Assembly: GCA_025201345.1 (NCBI GenBank)
Contig: JAIXMG010000024.1
Location: forward strand, 1 to 64,000
DNA: 64,000 bases
Origin: Thamnidium elegans
Taxonomy: Eukaryota > Mucoromycota > Mucoromycetes > Mucorales > Mucoraceae
Direction: 5' to 3'
This document shows positions 1 to 11,258 of this stretch, in pieces. Positions within the stretch are counted from its first letter, which is position 1, and each line of letters opens with the position of its first letter. A model generated the notes under the pieces. The model was not told the DNA's origin. It worked only from the letters and a program-made list of their open reading frames with translations, and did not search any database. The position numbers and the translations under genes are program-made.

Positions 1-60
1 TTTGAATTTGAAGGGTGGGGATAATAACATTTCCTATTTTGTTCTTCAGGTCTAATTATC

Positions 61-134
61 AATTCTAGGTCGAGAACATTCTCTTAAGAATTGTTTGAGA
101 CCGTCAGAACAAAATAGGAAATGTTATTATGCTA
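61..134 (+). repeat. DIRS inverted terminal repeat, left copy
   Basis: Positions 61-134 are the perfect reverse complement of 18,495-18,568. The recombinase stop codon (132-134) lies inside this repeat. A 25-bp segment at 21-45 is the reverse complement of 106-130, so 21-130 can fold into a hairpin with a loop of about 60 nt. This may be part of the internal complementary region used in circular DIRS replication, or the start of a neighbouring copy. Confidence 0.85.
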
Positions 135-557
135 ATCCAGAGTGTCAGAAGCATCAAAAAATTCATCTTCAAAAGAGCCAGAAAGGACAGTAGATGTAAA
201 ATCTACAGTAGCCATTTGGTTGCGTCTATAGTGGTCCTGAAACGTACTAGAGGAGGCCCAATTACCAAGAGAAACGATGTTGTCGATAGAAACACCTTTA
301 TCTAGAGCCCGGGAAGAAGCTAAAGAGCGCATAGTGACCCGAGATTCACTTGTGGACAGGGAAATGAATTCTCGATGTAGCCAGGTGGACAAAGTGCTGG
401 AAGATAACGGTTGTGAAGGAATATGTGATTTAACAAAGAGATGCGAATCGTCGGAGCGAGAAGCTAAAGAGGAATGATCTCTTAAGGCCTTAAAGCAACG
501 TACCGGACATAGTTCGATATCAGTATTATGAGGATGTACCGTAAAAGACTTGATGAT
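135..557 (-). pseudogene. DIRS tyrosine recombinase, C-terminal part (split by CACTA insertion)
   Basis: This fragment carries the catalytic C-terminus of a tyrosine recombinase: the motif VTMRSLASSRA with the second catalytic Arg, then LGNWASSSTFQDHYRR with the Trp/His position and the nucleophilic Tyr. It ends at the TAG at 132-134. The N-terminal portion lies at 7297-8379. The frame across the insertion is restored if the CACTA element and one copy of its GAT target duplication are ignored, so the recombinase was inactivated by that insertion and not by point decay. Confidence 0.85.
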
Positions 558-800
558 CACTAAGGCGAGCAGAAATGATAAATTTATCATCACTGCTAAT
601 CAGTGATGATTGAATTATCATTGATGATAAATTTATCAGCAATGATTAAGATTTATCACTGATGATTAGGATTATCATTGATGATTGGGACTATCATCAG
701 TGCTTGATTTATCACTATTGATAATAAATTATCATCAGTGCTTGATTTATCATCAGTGATAATAATTTATCATTACTGATTCAGCTATCAATATCGCTAG
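558..800 (+). repeat. CACTA left terminal inverted repeat and subterminal repeat array
   Basis: After the 12-bp terminus, the motifs ATCATCAGTG, CACTGATGAT, ATCATTGATGAT and TGATAAATTTATCA recur in both orientations about every 20-30 bp to about 790. In plant CACTA elements such arrays bind the accessory protein TnpA. The same role here is an inference. The segment 800-1627 is AT-rich and holds no gene; a poly-A run occupies 1566-1600. Confidence 0.8.
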
Positions 801-1564
801 TTTAACCTTAAAAAAAGATTACAGCTCTTATTGGATCATTAAAAGGTCATTACATAAAATATTTATTCAATAATAGGGTATCGATAGCACATTTTGAGAT
901 ACATTTATATATAGAAAATAAGGAATTATAAAAAAAAGCGAAATTTTTTATTATTTACAAATGGTTTTTTGTGGGATTTATGTATATTAAGGGTAAGGGT
1001 ATATGTTTATATTATAGTCTGCTATTATCTTCTAGTATGTACAGGAATTAATTAGGGTATAGTAAAGTAAGAGGATAATACACACATGAAAGAAGCTAAT
1101 ACCCTGAATAAAAGAAAGAGTTAGAATAAAATATTAAGTTTGAATCAAGTGATAATTACATAAATAACACACAGTAAGATAAGAGGAGAATACACAGGCG
1201 GAATAAGACAATGCCTTGAATAAAAAAAGAGTTAGAATAAGCTATTAAGTTTGAATCAAGTGATATAATTACCATTTAGCTTTACAAAAGGCAAAAAAAA
1301 AGCCTTAGAGTGAGTAGTAGTAGAAATACAAGCTTTATAAAATAAAAACAATAGTGTTAGAACTAAATAAATTATATACTTGACAGAACATTACCTGATC
1401 TCGAAGAATGGGATGAATTACAACATGATTGGGAACAATTGTACACAAAGTTCAAAAAAAAAAGAACTTTTATTTATTTGTAAAAAAAAAAAGAAAAAAG
1501 GAAGGAAAAGTAAAATAAAAAAAGAAAAGAAAAGTAAAATAAAGAAAAAAACAAGCTATTTATA

Positions 1565-1602
<38 letters not shown>

Positions 1603-1627
1603 AAAAAAAGGCAAAGATTCTATTGGT

Positions 1628-2623
1628 TTAACCTCTTTTTCTCTTCTCGCCTAACACCTGATGGACTCCATCAATACTTACCTGTGGTAATTCAATTTCT
1701 TCTACCATACCAGCGATTGAATACTCGTCGACTTCAATAGCGACCTATTATGTCAATCCAAAAAAAAAAAAGTTAATAATGCGAATAAAAAAAAGTAATA
1801 AAATAGCTTACGTTTGATTTCCTTCCGGCCTTTCTTGAACCTTCATTACGAATAGCTACAGACAGCAAGTAACATGCTACCCAGCTGTCTTCTGCACAAT
1901 CCAACGGAAGACAGGCTTGGTTGGTGAGCGTCTCCAAGACAATGTGCTCGACAACCAACGCCATGCGTTCCCTGTCTCCCTTTGACATGGCTGACCATCG
2001 AAATCCTTGGTTTGCGTTCTCAAAGTGCGTACGAACAAACAGAGTGACCAATACATTTGTCTTTTCGTATCGATCAACTGCATCTTGAAGTCGTGCCTCA
2101 TGATCTTCTTCGGTCGTAGCCATGCCGTACGTAACATTCTTCTTTTCCAGCCAAAGAGTACACATTGCTGTGATCAGATTCTTCACATTGTTGGGTGCTA
2201 CACCAGTTTTCAAAGAGACATTACTCTTACCATAGCAACGTTTACCACGGTTGCTTTTTGCCTTGCTTACAATATCATCGACCTTTTCTTGGCTATTGAA
2301 GATCTCAAAAGAAGACGGGTTGATTTGCAACTGGCTTGTACTTACAGAGCGAGATCCTAAATAAACAAACAGTAGTTAGAACCAAGCAAAATAATATTTA
2401 TTTCCTTAACCAAATTATTACCTGAACCCAATGAAACAGGATTAAAAGAGAAGCCAGAAGAGTTTCTACTATTCAAGGCCAACAGTTGAGATAACATCAC
2501 CTTAATTTCTCGTACTTCCCCTATAAGAGTGTCAAGTTTAACAGAGTCAGAAAGAGAGGGATTGACGTCAAACTCTTGTAAAAACCGAAGAGAGTCCAAA
2601 GGGTATTCATTGCCGTCAGTCAT
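1628..2623 (-). CDS. CACTA accessory protein of unknown family (TnpA-like role inferred)
   Basis: I read three exons: 2422-2623, about 1812-2356 and 1628-1744, with GT-AG introns, giving roughly 285 residues. Exon 1 (start MTDGNEYPLDSL) has a leucine heptad stretch (KLDTLIGEVREIKVMLSQLL) that looks like a short coiled coil. Exon 2 has a conserved-looking region beginning GVAPNNVKNLITAMCTLWLE, and the product ends in basic residues (GEKRKRG), a possible nuclear localisation signal. I do not recognise the family. It is divergent from the transposase with about 670 bp between starts. By analogy with the two-gene layout of plant CACTA elements it may bind the subterminal repeats. The last intron boundary is less certain. 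Confidence 0.6.
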
Positions 2624-3291
2624 ATTATATTTGCGTTTTTAAAATAAAAGTAGAATGTTTTTTTTTTCTAAAGTAAAAAAGTTCCTTTAAATACAATTTT
2701 AAATCCATTATTTACCTGACGAGGAACCAAAATAGTTTTCTGTCAAACGTCCCGTTTAGGTAGAAGCAAGAAATAAATCACAGTAAAAAAAAAGGGGCGG
2801 AACCAATGGCTAGATTTTTCAAAGCAAGTCATCTATTCAATCGTATTAGTCTAGGAGCATGTTGGTATCATTTTAATGCTTTATATTTTTTATACATACG
2901 TACATTTACTTTATGTTATCGGTATAATCTCTTCATTTTGGCTCTTGTGTCCATTTAGCGTTCAATTATTGTCTACAACATCTTTTCGGTTACACAAGAA
3001 TATTAAACGAAGCTCTATGACTGGTTCCTACTACTATTTTGAAGCTAATGCCAAGTAAGAAATATCTCCTCATTTACACCGATAGTTCCAGGAAAATAAA
3101 ACAAAGCGCAAGGAGTGGTTCAAACAAGTATTTTGAAATTAATTGTCAAAGATAAAATATCTACCGTAAAACACTTTTTTTTTAAAAAAAAAAAATGCCA
3201 AGTTATTTTTTTGTATAAAAGTACCCAGAAAAAAAAAGAAATAACTTACATTAATTTCAAATAAAAATATTCCATTAAACAGCTTATTAAA
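2624..3291. other. Intergenic region between the divergent CACTA genes
   Basis: These 668 bp separate the two start codons and probably hold both promoters. A weak open stretch at 2876-3058 on the plus strand encodes only hydrophobic low-complexity residues and was not accepted as a gene. Similar sentences recur (the segments near 3005-3060 and 3105-3150 share the phrases for ATGACTGGTTC and AAGCTAATGCCAAG), suggesting a small imperfect duplication. Confidence 0.4.
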
Positions 3292-6200
3292 ATGTCTTAT
3301 ACTTATAATCCCAACAAGCGTACACGTGTATCCAGCAACAGTATCAATTATGTTCGCCAGCTCCTTGTCCAACAGGCCAGATCCCTTTCAATTATTAATC
3401 CCCCAGTTGCAAATAATTCTGAAAGTGAGTATGACTACAGCGAGTACATGGATTTCAATGATGAGCCAGAAACTACTGGTGATTTCTTAGAAAACGAAGG
3501 TAAATATTAATGATAATGACACGTAAATTCTATAAAATATCCATAGTCTTACTTACTAAACCATCTATATAACAGAACCATTTGACTCTGAGTGTTTACT
3601 TGCTGACTCCTTTTCTTCTTCTGAAGTTGACAATGAATTACTCGAAGATCTTGAGCAAGCTGATGATGATATTGAATATAACTTGAATATTCCCAAATTT
3701 GCATTCACCAATATCGAAAAATATAGTGTGATGTTTGAAGAAGTATGTGATACATACAACATCAGCCGAGAAGGTTCAAGAGCAATGAGACATTTAATCA
3801 ACATGATGCTTGCTGACGAAAGCTTGGGTAAATATATTAATTGAGACTATTATATTGATCCTATTAGAGACTAATAGTTTTTTTTTAAAAAAAAAAATTA
3901 CCTTGTATATTGATTCAGACTCTACTACTAGCAAACTCTTGAGCAATGAAGCCTGTGCCAGCCTTGTCAAGAATGTTATACCGTTACAGATGACAAGATC
4001 TTACGACGTTTGTAACAATGGATGCTATTTGTATAGTCTAGAAGATGATCACCTTCTCAATTGTCCAGTATGCAATTCATCGAGACTATTATCAAAAATC
4101 ACTAAAATGGTCTCAATCGCAGATAAAGTAGCAGAGATGATATCTTCAGAAGAAATACGTCAGAACTTGATAGATCGCCAAAAAGACGTAATTGAAAATA
4201 TAACAAGAAACAATGATACGTACGCTGATATCTTCGACGGAGAGATTTTCAAGAACCTTTATAGTAGCCAAGCTATCAACACTGACCAAAATATAATAAA
4301 TATATACTTGAAAATTGATGTCGACGGGTTTACGTCCTCAAGTTCCCATTCAAGTATGATCATGATCCACGCTGTTGTATTGAATCTAGAAAGTTCTGAA
4401 AGGTACAAAAGTTAAAGAAAGACTGGTTAATAAGTTGTGACGAAGTATTAACGAGTTAAATTGTTTACCTTTTTGATAGATATGCCAGACACGCAACTTT
4501 CCAAATCGGCATTCTTCCTGGTAAATCCAAATCTGATTTTAATTCCTTTTTAAAACCAATTGTAAACGAACTCAAGACACTTTCGGAAAAAACCATTGTT
4601 AACCAAATAGGTACAGAACTTCCTATAAGATGTAAAGTATATGCTCTTTTTGTAAATGGTGATGGTATTGAATGTAACAGACTTATGAATTTTTCTGGAC
4701 ATACTGGGTAAGTACATAGGTATATAAAAAAAAATGCAATACATTAGCTAACCTTTTTTCTTCTTCGCTAATAAAGAAAAAATGGCTGTAGGTTTTGTCT
4801 TACACTGGGTTCTCAACGATCAGACGGTCCACCAAATACACGAAGAGCTGGAATGTATTTTGCAGATCGCACTGCCCCTTTGAGGTCTAAAGAAAGCTTA
4901 TTATTAGAGGATTCAAGCTCACTTTACGTATGTTCTTTTTTTTTTAAAAAAAAACAAAAATTAATAATAATACTCACATATCACTATTTTTAAGCGTGAA
5001 AACACGTATGGGATCAAGAAGCCAACTATATTTGGAACACTCTCTACGTTTTCTGGTTCCTGTACCTTTGGTTTTGACGAACTTCACGGTATCTCCAATA
5101 TCAGCAAGTTGTTTTTTGATTTATTATCGAAACGTTATAATGACAGCTACAAATATTACGGTAATGAATCTGCCTATCCGTTTCAGTTGTCGAATAAACA
5201 ATTTGAATGCTTAAATGTTGGTATTCAAAACTCGCGATTGTTGATCCCGGCCGGGGTATTTCAAGGTGGCTTTCATCCTGTCAACCCATTAAATGTAAAA
5301 GGTCTTTATAGAAGTATCGACTGGATACAGTGGCTTATATATATTGTACCTGTTCTAGTTGTCAGTCTATTTGAAGATCCATCCATCAAAACAGCCATTT
5401 TAGCTTTGACTAGGGCATGCGCATTGTCCTTACAGTGGGAAGTATCTAAAGCTGACATTGGCGAAATTAAGGAGTGAGTATTCAGCGAGAAGTAAATTTT
5501 AGTTTGGTGTTATTTAACTTACTTATTTGATTAAACTATATAGTTCTCTTGAAACTTGGTATCGCTATATTGATAGACAAATTACCGCAAAAGCTATTTC
5601 AAATTCTATTTACAAGTCGTCGATGCATCACCTTTTTCACATCCCCCATATTATCGAACAATGCTCTTCTTTAAGAAACATTAGTGTTAGAAGTATGGAG
5701 CGCGAGATTGGAAATTACAAAAAGAAGATGAGAGCAAGAGTGAATGTGGATGCGAATGCAATAAATGTTCTTGAAAGGATCACACGGTTCAAATTTTTAG
5801 AAGCTACCGGTATGATTGATTTCTCTGTTTTGTATAATAGAAACCCGGAAAGTAACAAGACAGGCTTCGTCAAGCATCCAGCTACGTATATAGACAATTG
5901 CAATGACTATCCACAACTATGGGAACCATTTTCTTCTCCCGTTTTGATACCTAAGGGTTATTCTGGTGACCTTACTATTGAAGGTTTGGTTAGAATGGAT
6001 TCGTTGATTCTAGCAATAGCATCTTACAAGCGTCGCTTCTTGGGTATCAACAAAGGCCGCCCACTAGTGTTGAACTTGGACTTAATAATAACGCCAGCAG
6101 CAAAACTATGGCGTGACTCCCATGTACTTACTTCTGTTCTTTTTAAATCCAAATTACCAGCAAGCTGTACTAAAAGAGGCGGAGAGTTTGTAATGTTTGA

Positions 6201-6656
6201 GTCGAATGTAAAAAAAAGGTACGTTTTATTTATATATGTTTATTTACCATTGCTGACATTTCCACTTTTCTAATGACTACTAGGGTCAATAATCGTTTAC
6301 AATCTATTCCAAACTGGTATCTCGGTAAGCTCTTATTCTTTTTTGAAATTGACTTGGAACTTGAAGAAAGTAGACCCCATGGAAGTTTCTATGCTGTCGT
6401 TGAGGTCATGAAATCGCACAAAACTGCTCTTCATTCAAAATCTATACCAATGGTTCAGCCATTTAGTGAAACAGAAAATAAAAAGTACGCGGTGATAGAC
6501 GTTGCTGATATAATTTCTACAGTCGGTTTAATACAAAAAACAGACCTGAAAAATAACCAGGTTGAGCCATCTAACTGGTTCTACGTGATTTCTCCTTCCA
6601 CAGCATTCCATAAAGACATGTCGACAAATGCAGGCAAGATTAACGACTTGTTGTAG
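3292..6656 (+). CDS. CACTA (CMC superfamily) transposase, 8 exons
   Basis: Exons 3292-3499, 3576-3827, 3919-4402, 4480-4707, 4792-4927, 4995-5473, 5544-6218 and 6284-6656 join in frame to about 944 residues. It would cut and paste the surrounding element. Visible features: an acidic N-terminus; a zinc-binding module with Cys185, Cys189 and the CPVC pair at 202-205; an IDVDGF stretch near 286-291; LPGKSKSDF resembling the PG-rich motif of Tnp2 proteins; a GHTG...C segment; and FGFDELHGIS near 461-470, which resembles the D-x-H motif of Tnp2/Plavaka transposases. No stop or frameshift was found. Family assignment rests on this motif order and on the CACTA ends and 3-bp target duplication. The third catalytic acidic residue could not be placed. 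Confidence 0.8.
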
Positions 6657-7019
6657 TAGTACAATTTTTTTTTCGTCGTTTAATGATAATAATAATAAAA
6701 GGTTAATAAAAAGATTATTTTGTCTCAAAAAAAAAAACAGTTTTGCCAAAAAAAGATTTATTTACTTTGATCGTGACTTGCGATTTCTTAAGTGATGTTT
6801 ATTGTGAATATTTGTAGTGCTGAAGTTAATGAAAGTCTCGATGTTCCTAATAGAATAATCCGTGGAAGTTATTTTACGATTCTGGTTGACGGCAGTATTA
6901 ATTTAGAATTAAGAAAAAATAAAATAAAGTTACAATGATGCTTCAAAAAAAAAGCTCTTATATATAGTATTTCACTGGGCGGAATATTAAATATAACGGT
7001 AAGTCAGTGTTATGAAAAG

Positions 7020-7296
7020 AAAAATATTATTCACTGATAAACTTATCATCAATGATTGTCTAACGATTGAGATCACTTTTATTTCAAACGACGATTTTTT
7101 GTTAGCAAAAAAAAAAAAAAAAAAAAAAAAAAAGTGAGAAAAAAAAAGTAAATCTGTGCTTAATTTAGAGGAGCTTCAATCTCACTGATAATTTTATTTC
7201 TGTACAGCTTAATTTGAATCATTACTGACGCTGTAATCAGTCCACTGATTCTGCAATCATTGATGATTAAATTTATCATTTTTTCTCGCCATAGTG
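7020..7296 (-). repeat. CACTA right terminal inverted repeat and subterminal repeats
   Basis: The same ATCATTGATGAT and CACTGAT-type units recur at 7027-7060, 7178-7190 and 7220-7280, before the terminus CTCGCCATAGTG. The outer 30 bp match the reverse complement of the left end with a few substitutions. The gap 6657-7020 between the transposase stop and this array has no gene and contains a poly-A run near 7107-7132. Confidence 0.8.
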
Positions 7297-8379
7297 GATG
7301 CGACGTTTCTTGCGGGTTTCTTTGGGTGCGACAACCTGAAAAGTAAGAGAACCTTCAGGTCTTATGTTGCAGGAAGAGAATGGGATACGCGCCAAGTCGG
7401 AAGGTCGAAGGAAGGCAGCCATGGATAATAAGAAAGCCAATTTCTGCTGTAATGGCTTGAGCGACGTGGTTGAGCACGAAAGAATAGTGCGGGCGTAAGC
7501 CAGAGAGGGAGTCATGTCAACGGGTTCTCGATGAATCGATACCGGAGGTGCTTGCTTAATAATAGAATCCAGGTAGTTGTTAACTAAATCGTTTGTACTA
7601 ATACTGGAGGAATCGGTATGTAGATGAGTAGCTGCGGCTCGAAGAGTTTTTAGCGTAGATACTTGGAGCGTATGTTCTTGTCGCATTGATGCTAAGAAAT
7701 TAACCATATCGGCACCTGAGAAGTCAGTGAAGGAAACTTGGTTCTTGTAAGCCCAGTCGATGAAGCGAAGTTGGTTCTTACGATACATCTTATTGGTAAT
7801 TGTTGGTGCAAATTTATGGTCCAGAATATCTTGAGTTGCTTGTTCATTGAGATTTGCATTTACCAGTTTAGCCCGGATAATTTCCATACGGAGAGTGTCC
7901 AGTTCTGATGTTGTAAGGGATGAACTGTTTTCGGAGAAGTCGTCCGGATTGCCAGGGGAGAACATAACGCTAGGCGTTGAAGTAAGGGAAACCAAATTGC
8001 ACTGGGCCAGTGGGGTACAACTATTGTTATTTGTGAGATCTGTTCCTGAATTATCTTCCGCAAAGTCCGTGAAATGAGATTCCAAGGGGGATTTGCGAAA
8101 GGTCTCGTCCAGATGTTCCATGGAATGGTGAATGCATCCGTGTGAATAGCACCCGGGTCCGGCATCCAAGATACGTACTTTGGTAGTAACTTGGTGGTCC
8201 TGTCGGCAAAGAGATCGATTGAATGTGGGCCCCACAAGTGGTTGATCGTTTGGAAAGCCTTCGGTTTCAATTGCCATTGGTTCTTGAAAAAAGTTCGACG
8301 AGATTCCATATCCGCAATGTTGTTGTGAATTCCCCGAATATGTTGTGCTTGGATATGTATGTTGTTGGCTAGGCACCAA
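7297..8379 (-). pseudogene. DIRS tyrosine recombinase, N-terminal part
   Basis: The region from about 7920 downwards reads as the core-binding and first catalytic part of a DIRS tyrosine recombinase: LNEQATQDILDHKFAPTI, then MYRKNQLRFIDWAYK, LASMRQEHTL, LKTLRAAATHLH, and LAFLLSMAAFLRPSDLARI, which carries the first catalytic Arg. It is cut at 7296/7297 by the CACTA element and continues at 135-557. The frame is open up to 8379 and overlaps the end of the polymerase frame (stop at 7860), so the true start is unclear; a Met at 7965 is a reasonable candidate. Confidence 0.8.
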
Positions 8380-8435
8380 TTCCAGACTTCTGTAGCTAGT
8401 TCCATCAAAGGAAGAGAGCGAGTACCTCCTTGCTT
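7860..8435 (-). pseudogene. DIRS polymerase, RNase H-distal part
   Basis: This frame continues the polymerase after the 249-bp insert: KQGGTRSLPLMELATEVWNW, then IQAQHIRGIHNNIADMESR, the end of RNase H, followed by the DIRS-typical region WGPHSIDLFADRTT and FANPPWNLI. That last stretch matches the position of the DAM-like domain found downstream of RNase H in DIRS polymerases. It ends at 7860 and overlaps the recombinase in another frame. Confidence 0.75.
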
Positions 8436-8684
8436 GGAGGTATATACATAATTCAATAAAATATCAACTTTTTTTTGTATATCCCATTTTAATTTTGTAT
8501 ATTTTTATATTTTTAATCGAATTTTCATTATATAAAACACTTTATACATTCTCAAAATAGTTTTATCAATAAGTATATTGTATACATCAAGAAATGAACC
8601 CTGTGGTTATCAATTAAAACGCAACATTTTATTTATGCTTTGTTTTAAATAATGTTCTAATTTATATTATTTAAGGATATCTCT
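8436..8684. mobile_element. 249-bp AT-rich insertion in the DIRS polymerase
   Basis: The polymerase frame is normal up to YINK and resumes at KQGGTRS. The 249 bp between have in-frame stops and are about 80% AT. AAG (CTT on the plus strand) occurs on both sides (8433-8435 and 8685-8687), consistent with a 3-bp target duplication. The ends are weakly inverted (GGAGGTATATAC versus AGAGATATCCTT). No GT-AG pair would splice it out exactly. A MITE-like insert is the best guess. Confidence 0.55.
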
Positions 8685-10146
8685 CTTGTTGATGTAGGAA
8701 AGACTGGTTGTATTGTCCGTTCGTATCAAAATCGTCGAGTTTTGAGGGACTTGGAAAGTCGTAAGTGCTAAATGGGCCGCCTTGAGTTCCCTCCAATTGA
8801 TGGATTGGGCAGCTTCTTGTGTGGTCCAGTATCCGTGAGCCCGGTAGGTTTTCCAGCTGTAACCCCATCCCGTATTGCTGGCATCCACAAATATGGTCTG
8901 TGTGGGTGTCGTAGGTAGGAGAGATCGACCATTCCATTTTTGTAGGTTCAGATACCACCAGTTCAATTCGTCGAGACTGGCTTTGTCCAATGGACGGGGA
9001 AGGTCCCAGTCGCGGTCGTTCTTCACCATTTGGTTCTTGTAATATAACAGGTGACGAGTGTACAGTCGTGCCGGGAAAATTGCGAATGTTGCTGCTTGAA
9101 TGCGCATAGTCAAACTGTGAATTACTCGAGGCGATTGTCGATGCGGTTTGTCTAGGACTTGTTTGATTGATCGACGAATATCTCGCAGTTTTTTCAGGGG
9201 TAGCGATGCTGTCATAGTCTGCGTGTTCAATATATAACCTAGATGTTCCAGCTGTTGCGTAGGATTCAGAACTGATTTCTTCCCATTGACGATCCAACCT
9301 AGATGTTGTAGGAGATCCACTACCTGTTGAACTTGTTGCATTGCTAATTCTTTGGAGCTTGCTGCTAAAATCCAGTCGTCTAGATAAGCTGATATCTTGT
9401 ATCCCTGAGAACGGAAGTGTTCCAAGATTGGTCGGCAAACTTTGGTGAAGACAAAGGGACTGGAGGATAGGCCAAAGGCGGTTGTACAGTACTGATACAC
9501 CTGATTCTTCCATTTTAGTCGCAGGAATCGGCGTGAGTCGGGGTGGAGGCCGACATGTAAAAACGCGTCGGACAGATCGATGGAGACGAGGTAGTCGTTG
9601 GGGTTCACCATGAGAGATACTTCTCGAATAGTTTCCATTTTGAAATGGGGGGCATCCAAGTATTGGTTCAATTTCTTGAGGTTGAATACTGGGCGTACTC
9701 CGCCGTTTTTCTTTGGGATGACGAACATTGAGCTGTAAAATCCCGGGACCAGCTGCGATTGTTGAGGTGATACTTTCTCGATTGCTTCTTTCTGTAGTAG
9801 GTCCTGAATTGCTTGATCGATGAGGTGTGATTGTTCGTCGGAGAAAGGAATGGTTGGTGTTGGTGTTGTAGTGACGGGTGGAGGTGTGTGAAAAGGAATG
9901 TGATAACCGTGTTGTATGGTGGAGTTGACGAATGAGTTGATTGAAATTTCTGTCCAGTTTGAATGATACTTGCTGAGCCGGTTTCCAACTGGGTCGGTTG
10001 ACCGGAGCGAGATTGGTGTATCTATTGACGGAAAGGATTGGTGGTAGTTTTGTTGTTGTTTTGCCGAAAATTGTTGTTGGCGTTGTGGACATTGCGCCCA
10101 GTGTTGCTGATGTTGCTGTTGTTGCGGCTGTTGCTGTTGTTGCTGT
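8685..10146 (-). pseudogene. DIRS reverse transcriptase / RNase H
   Basis: Classic DIRS polymerase signatures appear in order: GNRLSKYHSNW, QHGYHIPF, the fingers motif FVIPKKNGGVRPVFNLKKLN, SIDLSDAFLHVGLHP, TTAFGLSSSPFVFTK, the catalytic SAYLDDWILAA, and the RNase H start IFVDASNTGWGYSW followed by RTDNTTSLSYINK. The frame is open upstream of the first Met to the gypsy insertion at 10,147, where glutamine-rich sequence overlaps the end of gag in another frame. It is truncated downstream by the 249-bp insert, so the product lacks the end of RNase H. Confidence 0.88.
10022..10146 (-). pseudogene. DIRS gag, C-terminal part
   Basis: In the gag frame this stretch continues the Asn-rich tail (NNSNSRNNSNISNTGRN and so on) from the other side of the gypsy insertion and ends at TAG 10,022-10,024. 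It overlaps the polymerase frame completely, as is common in DIRS elements. Confidence 0.65.
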
Positions 10147-11001
10147 TGTTGGAATTGAAGTAAATTAGACGATAAATTATCGAGATAAAACTTAGAGAAA
10201 TTTATTAATTAAAAATAAACTAAAGAATCCTGCTAAACTAAATAATAATCCCTTTTTATACTTCTTGACAACCGTAATCGGTACCTGATCTTATTGTTAT
10301 GATAGGTTCGGGTCAATATCTAGACTCAACCTTCTCACTTTCAAATATATATATTCTACTCTTTCGAATTGACTATAAATATTCTTTGATCCAATCCCCT
10401 TGATCGGATAACATGTCCTTCCGGTAATCTCCACCTTGTTCTTAATAATGACAGGGTGGTCGAATCGTCCTTATTGGATATGTTATGAGTAGGTTGATGA
10501 AACGTTCCTTATATTTTATTTATATATTTCTGACTAGAACTTTTTCCCGTATAATTATATTTTATATAATTAAAGGATTGTAATTACAAGATATAGAGTA
10601 TTATTACTGTATATTTGTTTTATTATTATAAAGGAGATATTTTCTATATGTCCTAGAGTATATTATTTATACTATATTCATATCATTGATGTGAGTTAAT
10701 GTATTGCTTATAACAATGGGTGTTCCTTTCTTTTATCCAGAGTAGCTAGTTCTGGATCAAGACCAATGTTATTACAATATCTCTTATCTCGCATTAATGT
10801 TATTGGATTAAAATTTTTATATTTTAAGTCAGAAGTAGGAACCGTTTTCACTAGAAATGTCCGTATTGATTTCGGTGTTTAATAATAATGTATCGGGATG
10901 CATTATTATTGAAATATTAGAAGTTTTTATTATTAAGCTTGTTTTTATTCACAATATGATTATTTATATGTTTTATATAAATATCAACCTCAAATACGAC
11001 A
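10147..11001 (-). repeat. Gypsy LTR, 3' copy
   Basis: 855 bp with TG...CA ends, apparently identical to 16,668-17,522. It lies downstream of the gag-pol stop. The 257 bp between this LTR and the coding region (11,002-11,258) show no polypurine tract next to the LTR. Confidence 0.93.
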
Positions 11002-11258
11002 GGAGTTATTAGTAACTGCTATCAAATAGGCGAGAGTGTAATGTATTTGAGTAAAAAATTTAATATAGGCATTTGTCTATATATGGGTATTTTATTATTT
11101 TATTAATTGTATCTAATTATACGTCACCATATATGGGTCCTTAATTTTAGTGTGTGGAGCCCATATTGGTTTTCCAAAAAAAAAAAAAAAAAATTTTGTT
11201 ATTTTTATTTTGTATTGTTTTTTATTATTTTTATGTGGTTGTGTTCTTTTTTTTTTTT

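Larger units (their letters stand above)
558..7296. mobile_element. Complete CACTA-type (CMC superfamily) DNA transposon
   Basis: The left end starts CACTAAGGCGAG (558) and the right end finishes CTCGCCATAGTG (7296). The reverse complement of the right end is CACTATGGCGAG, one mismatch from the left end. GAT flanks both sides (555-557 and 7297-7299), a 3-bp target duplication as expected for CACTA elements. Inside are dense subterminal repeats of ATCATCAGTGAT type at both ends, a transposase gene on the plus strand (3292-6656) and a divergent accessory gene on the minus strand (1628-2623). The total length is 6739 bp. It looks potentially autonomous: both genes splice to open frames without visible damage. 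Confidence 0.9.

Noticed and set aside
1380..1631. Lysine-rich open frame on the plus strand
   Set aside because: It is only a translation of A-runs inside the CACTA element and has no ATG start.
2876..3058. 60-residue hydrophobic frame between the CACTA genes
   Set aside because: Codon content matches AT-rich noncoding sequence, and it lies in the shared promoter region.
8436..8684. Spliceosomal intron in the DIRS polymerase
   Set aside because: No GT or GC donor at the frame-preserving junction. A target-like AAG duplication fits an insertion better.
8671..10092. 473-residue frame overlapping the DIRS reverse transcriptase
   Set aside because: It is a shadow frame. Polymerase motifs are all in the other frame, and this one has no recognisable domain.
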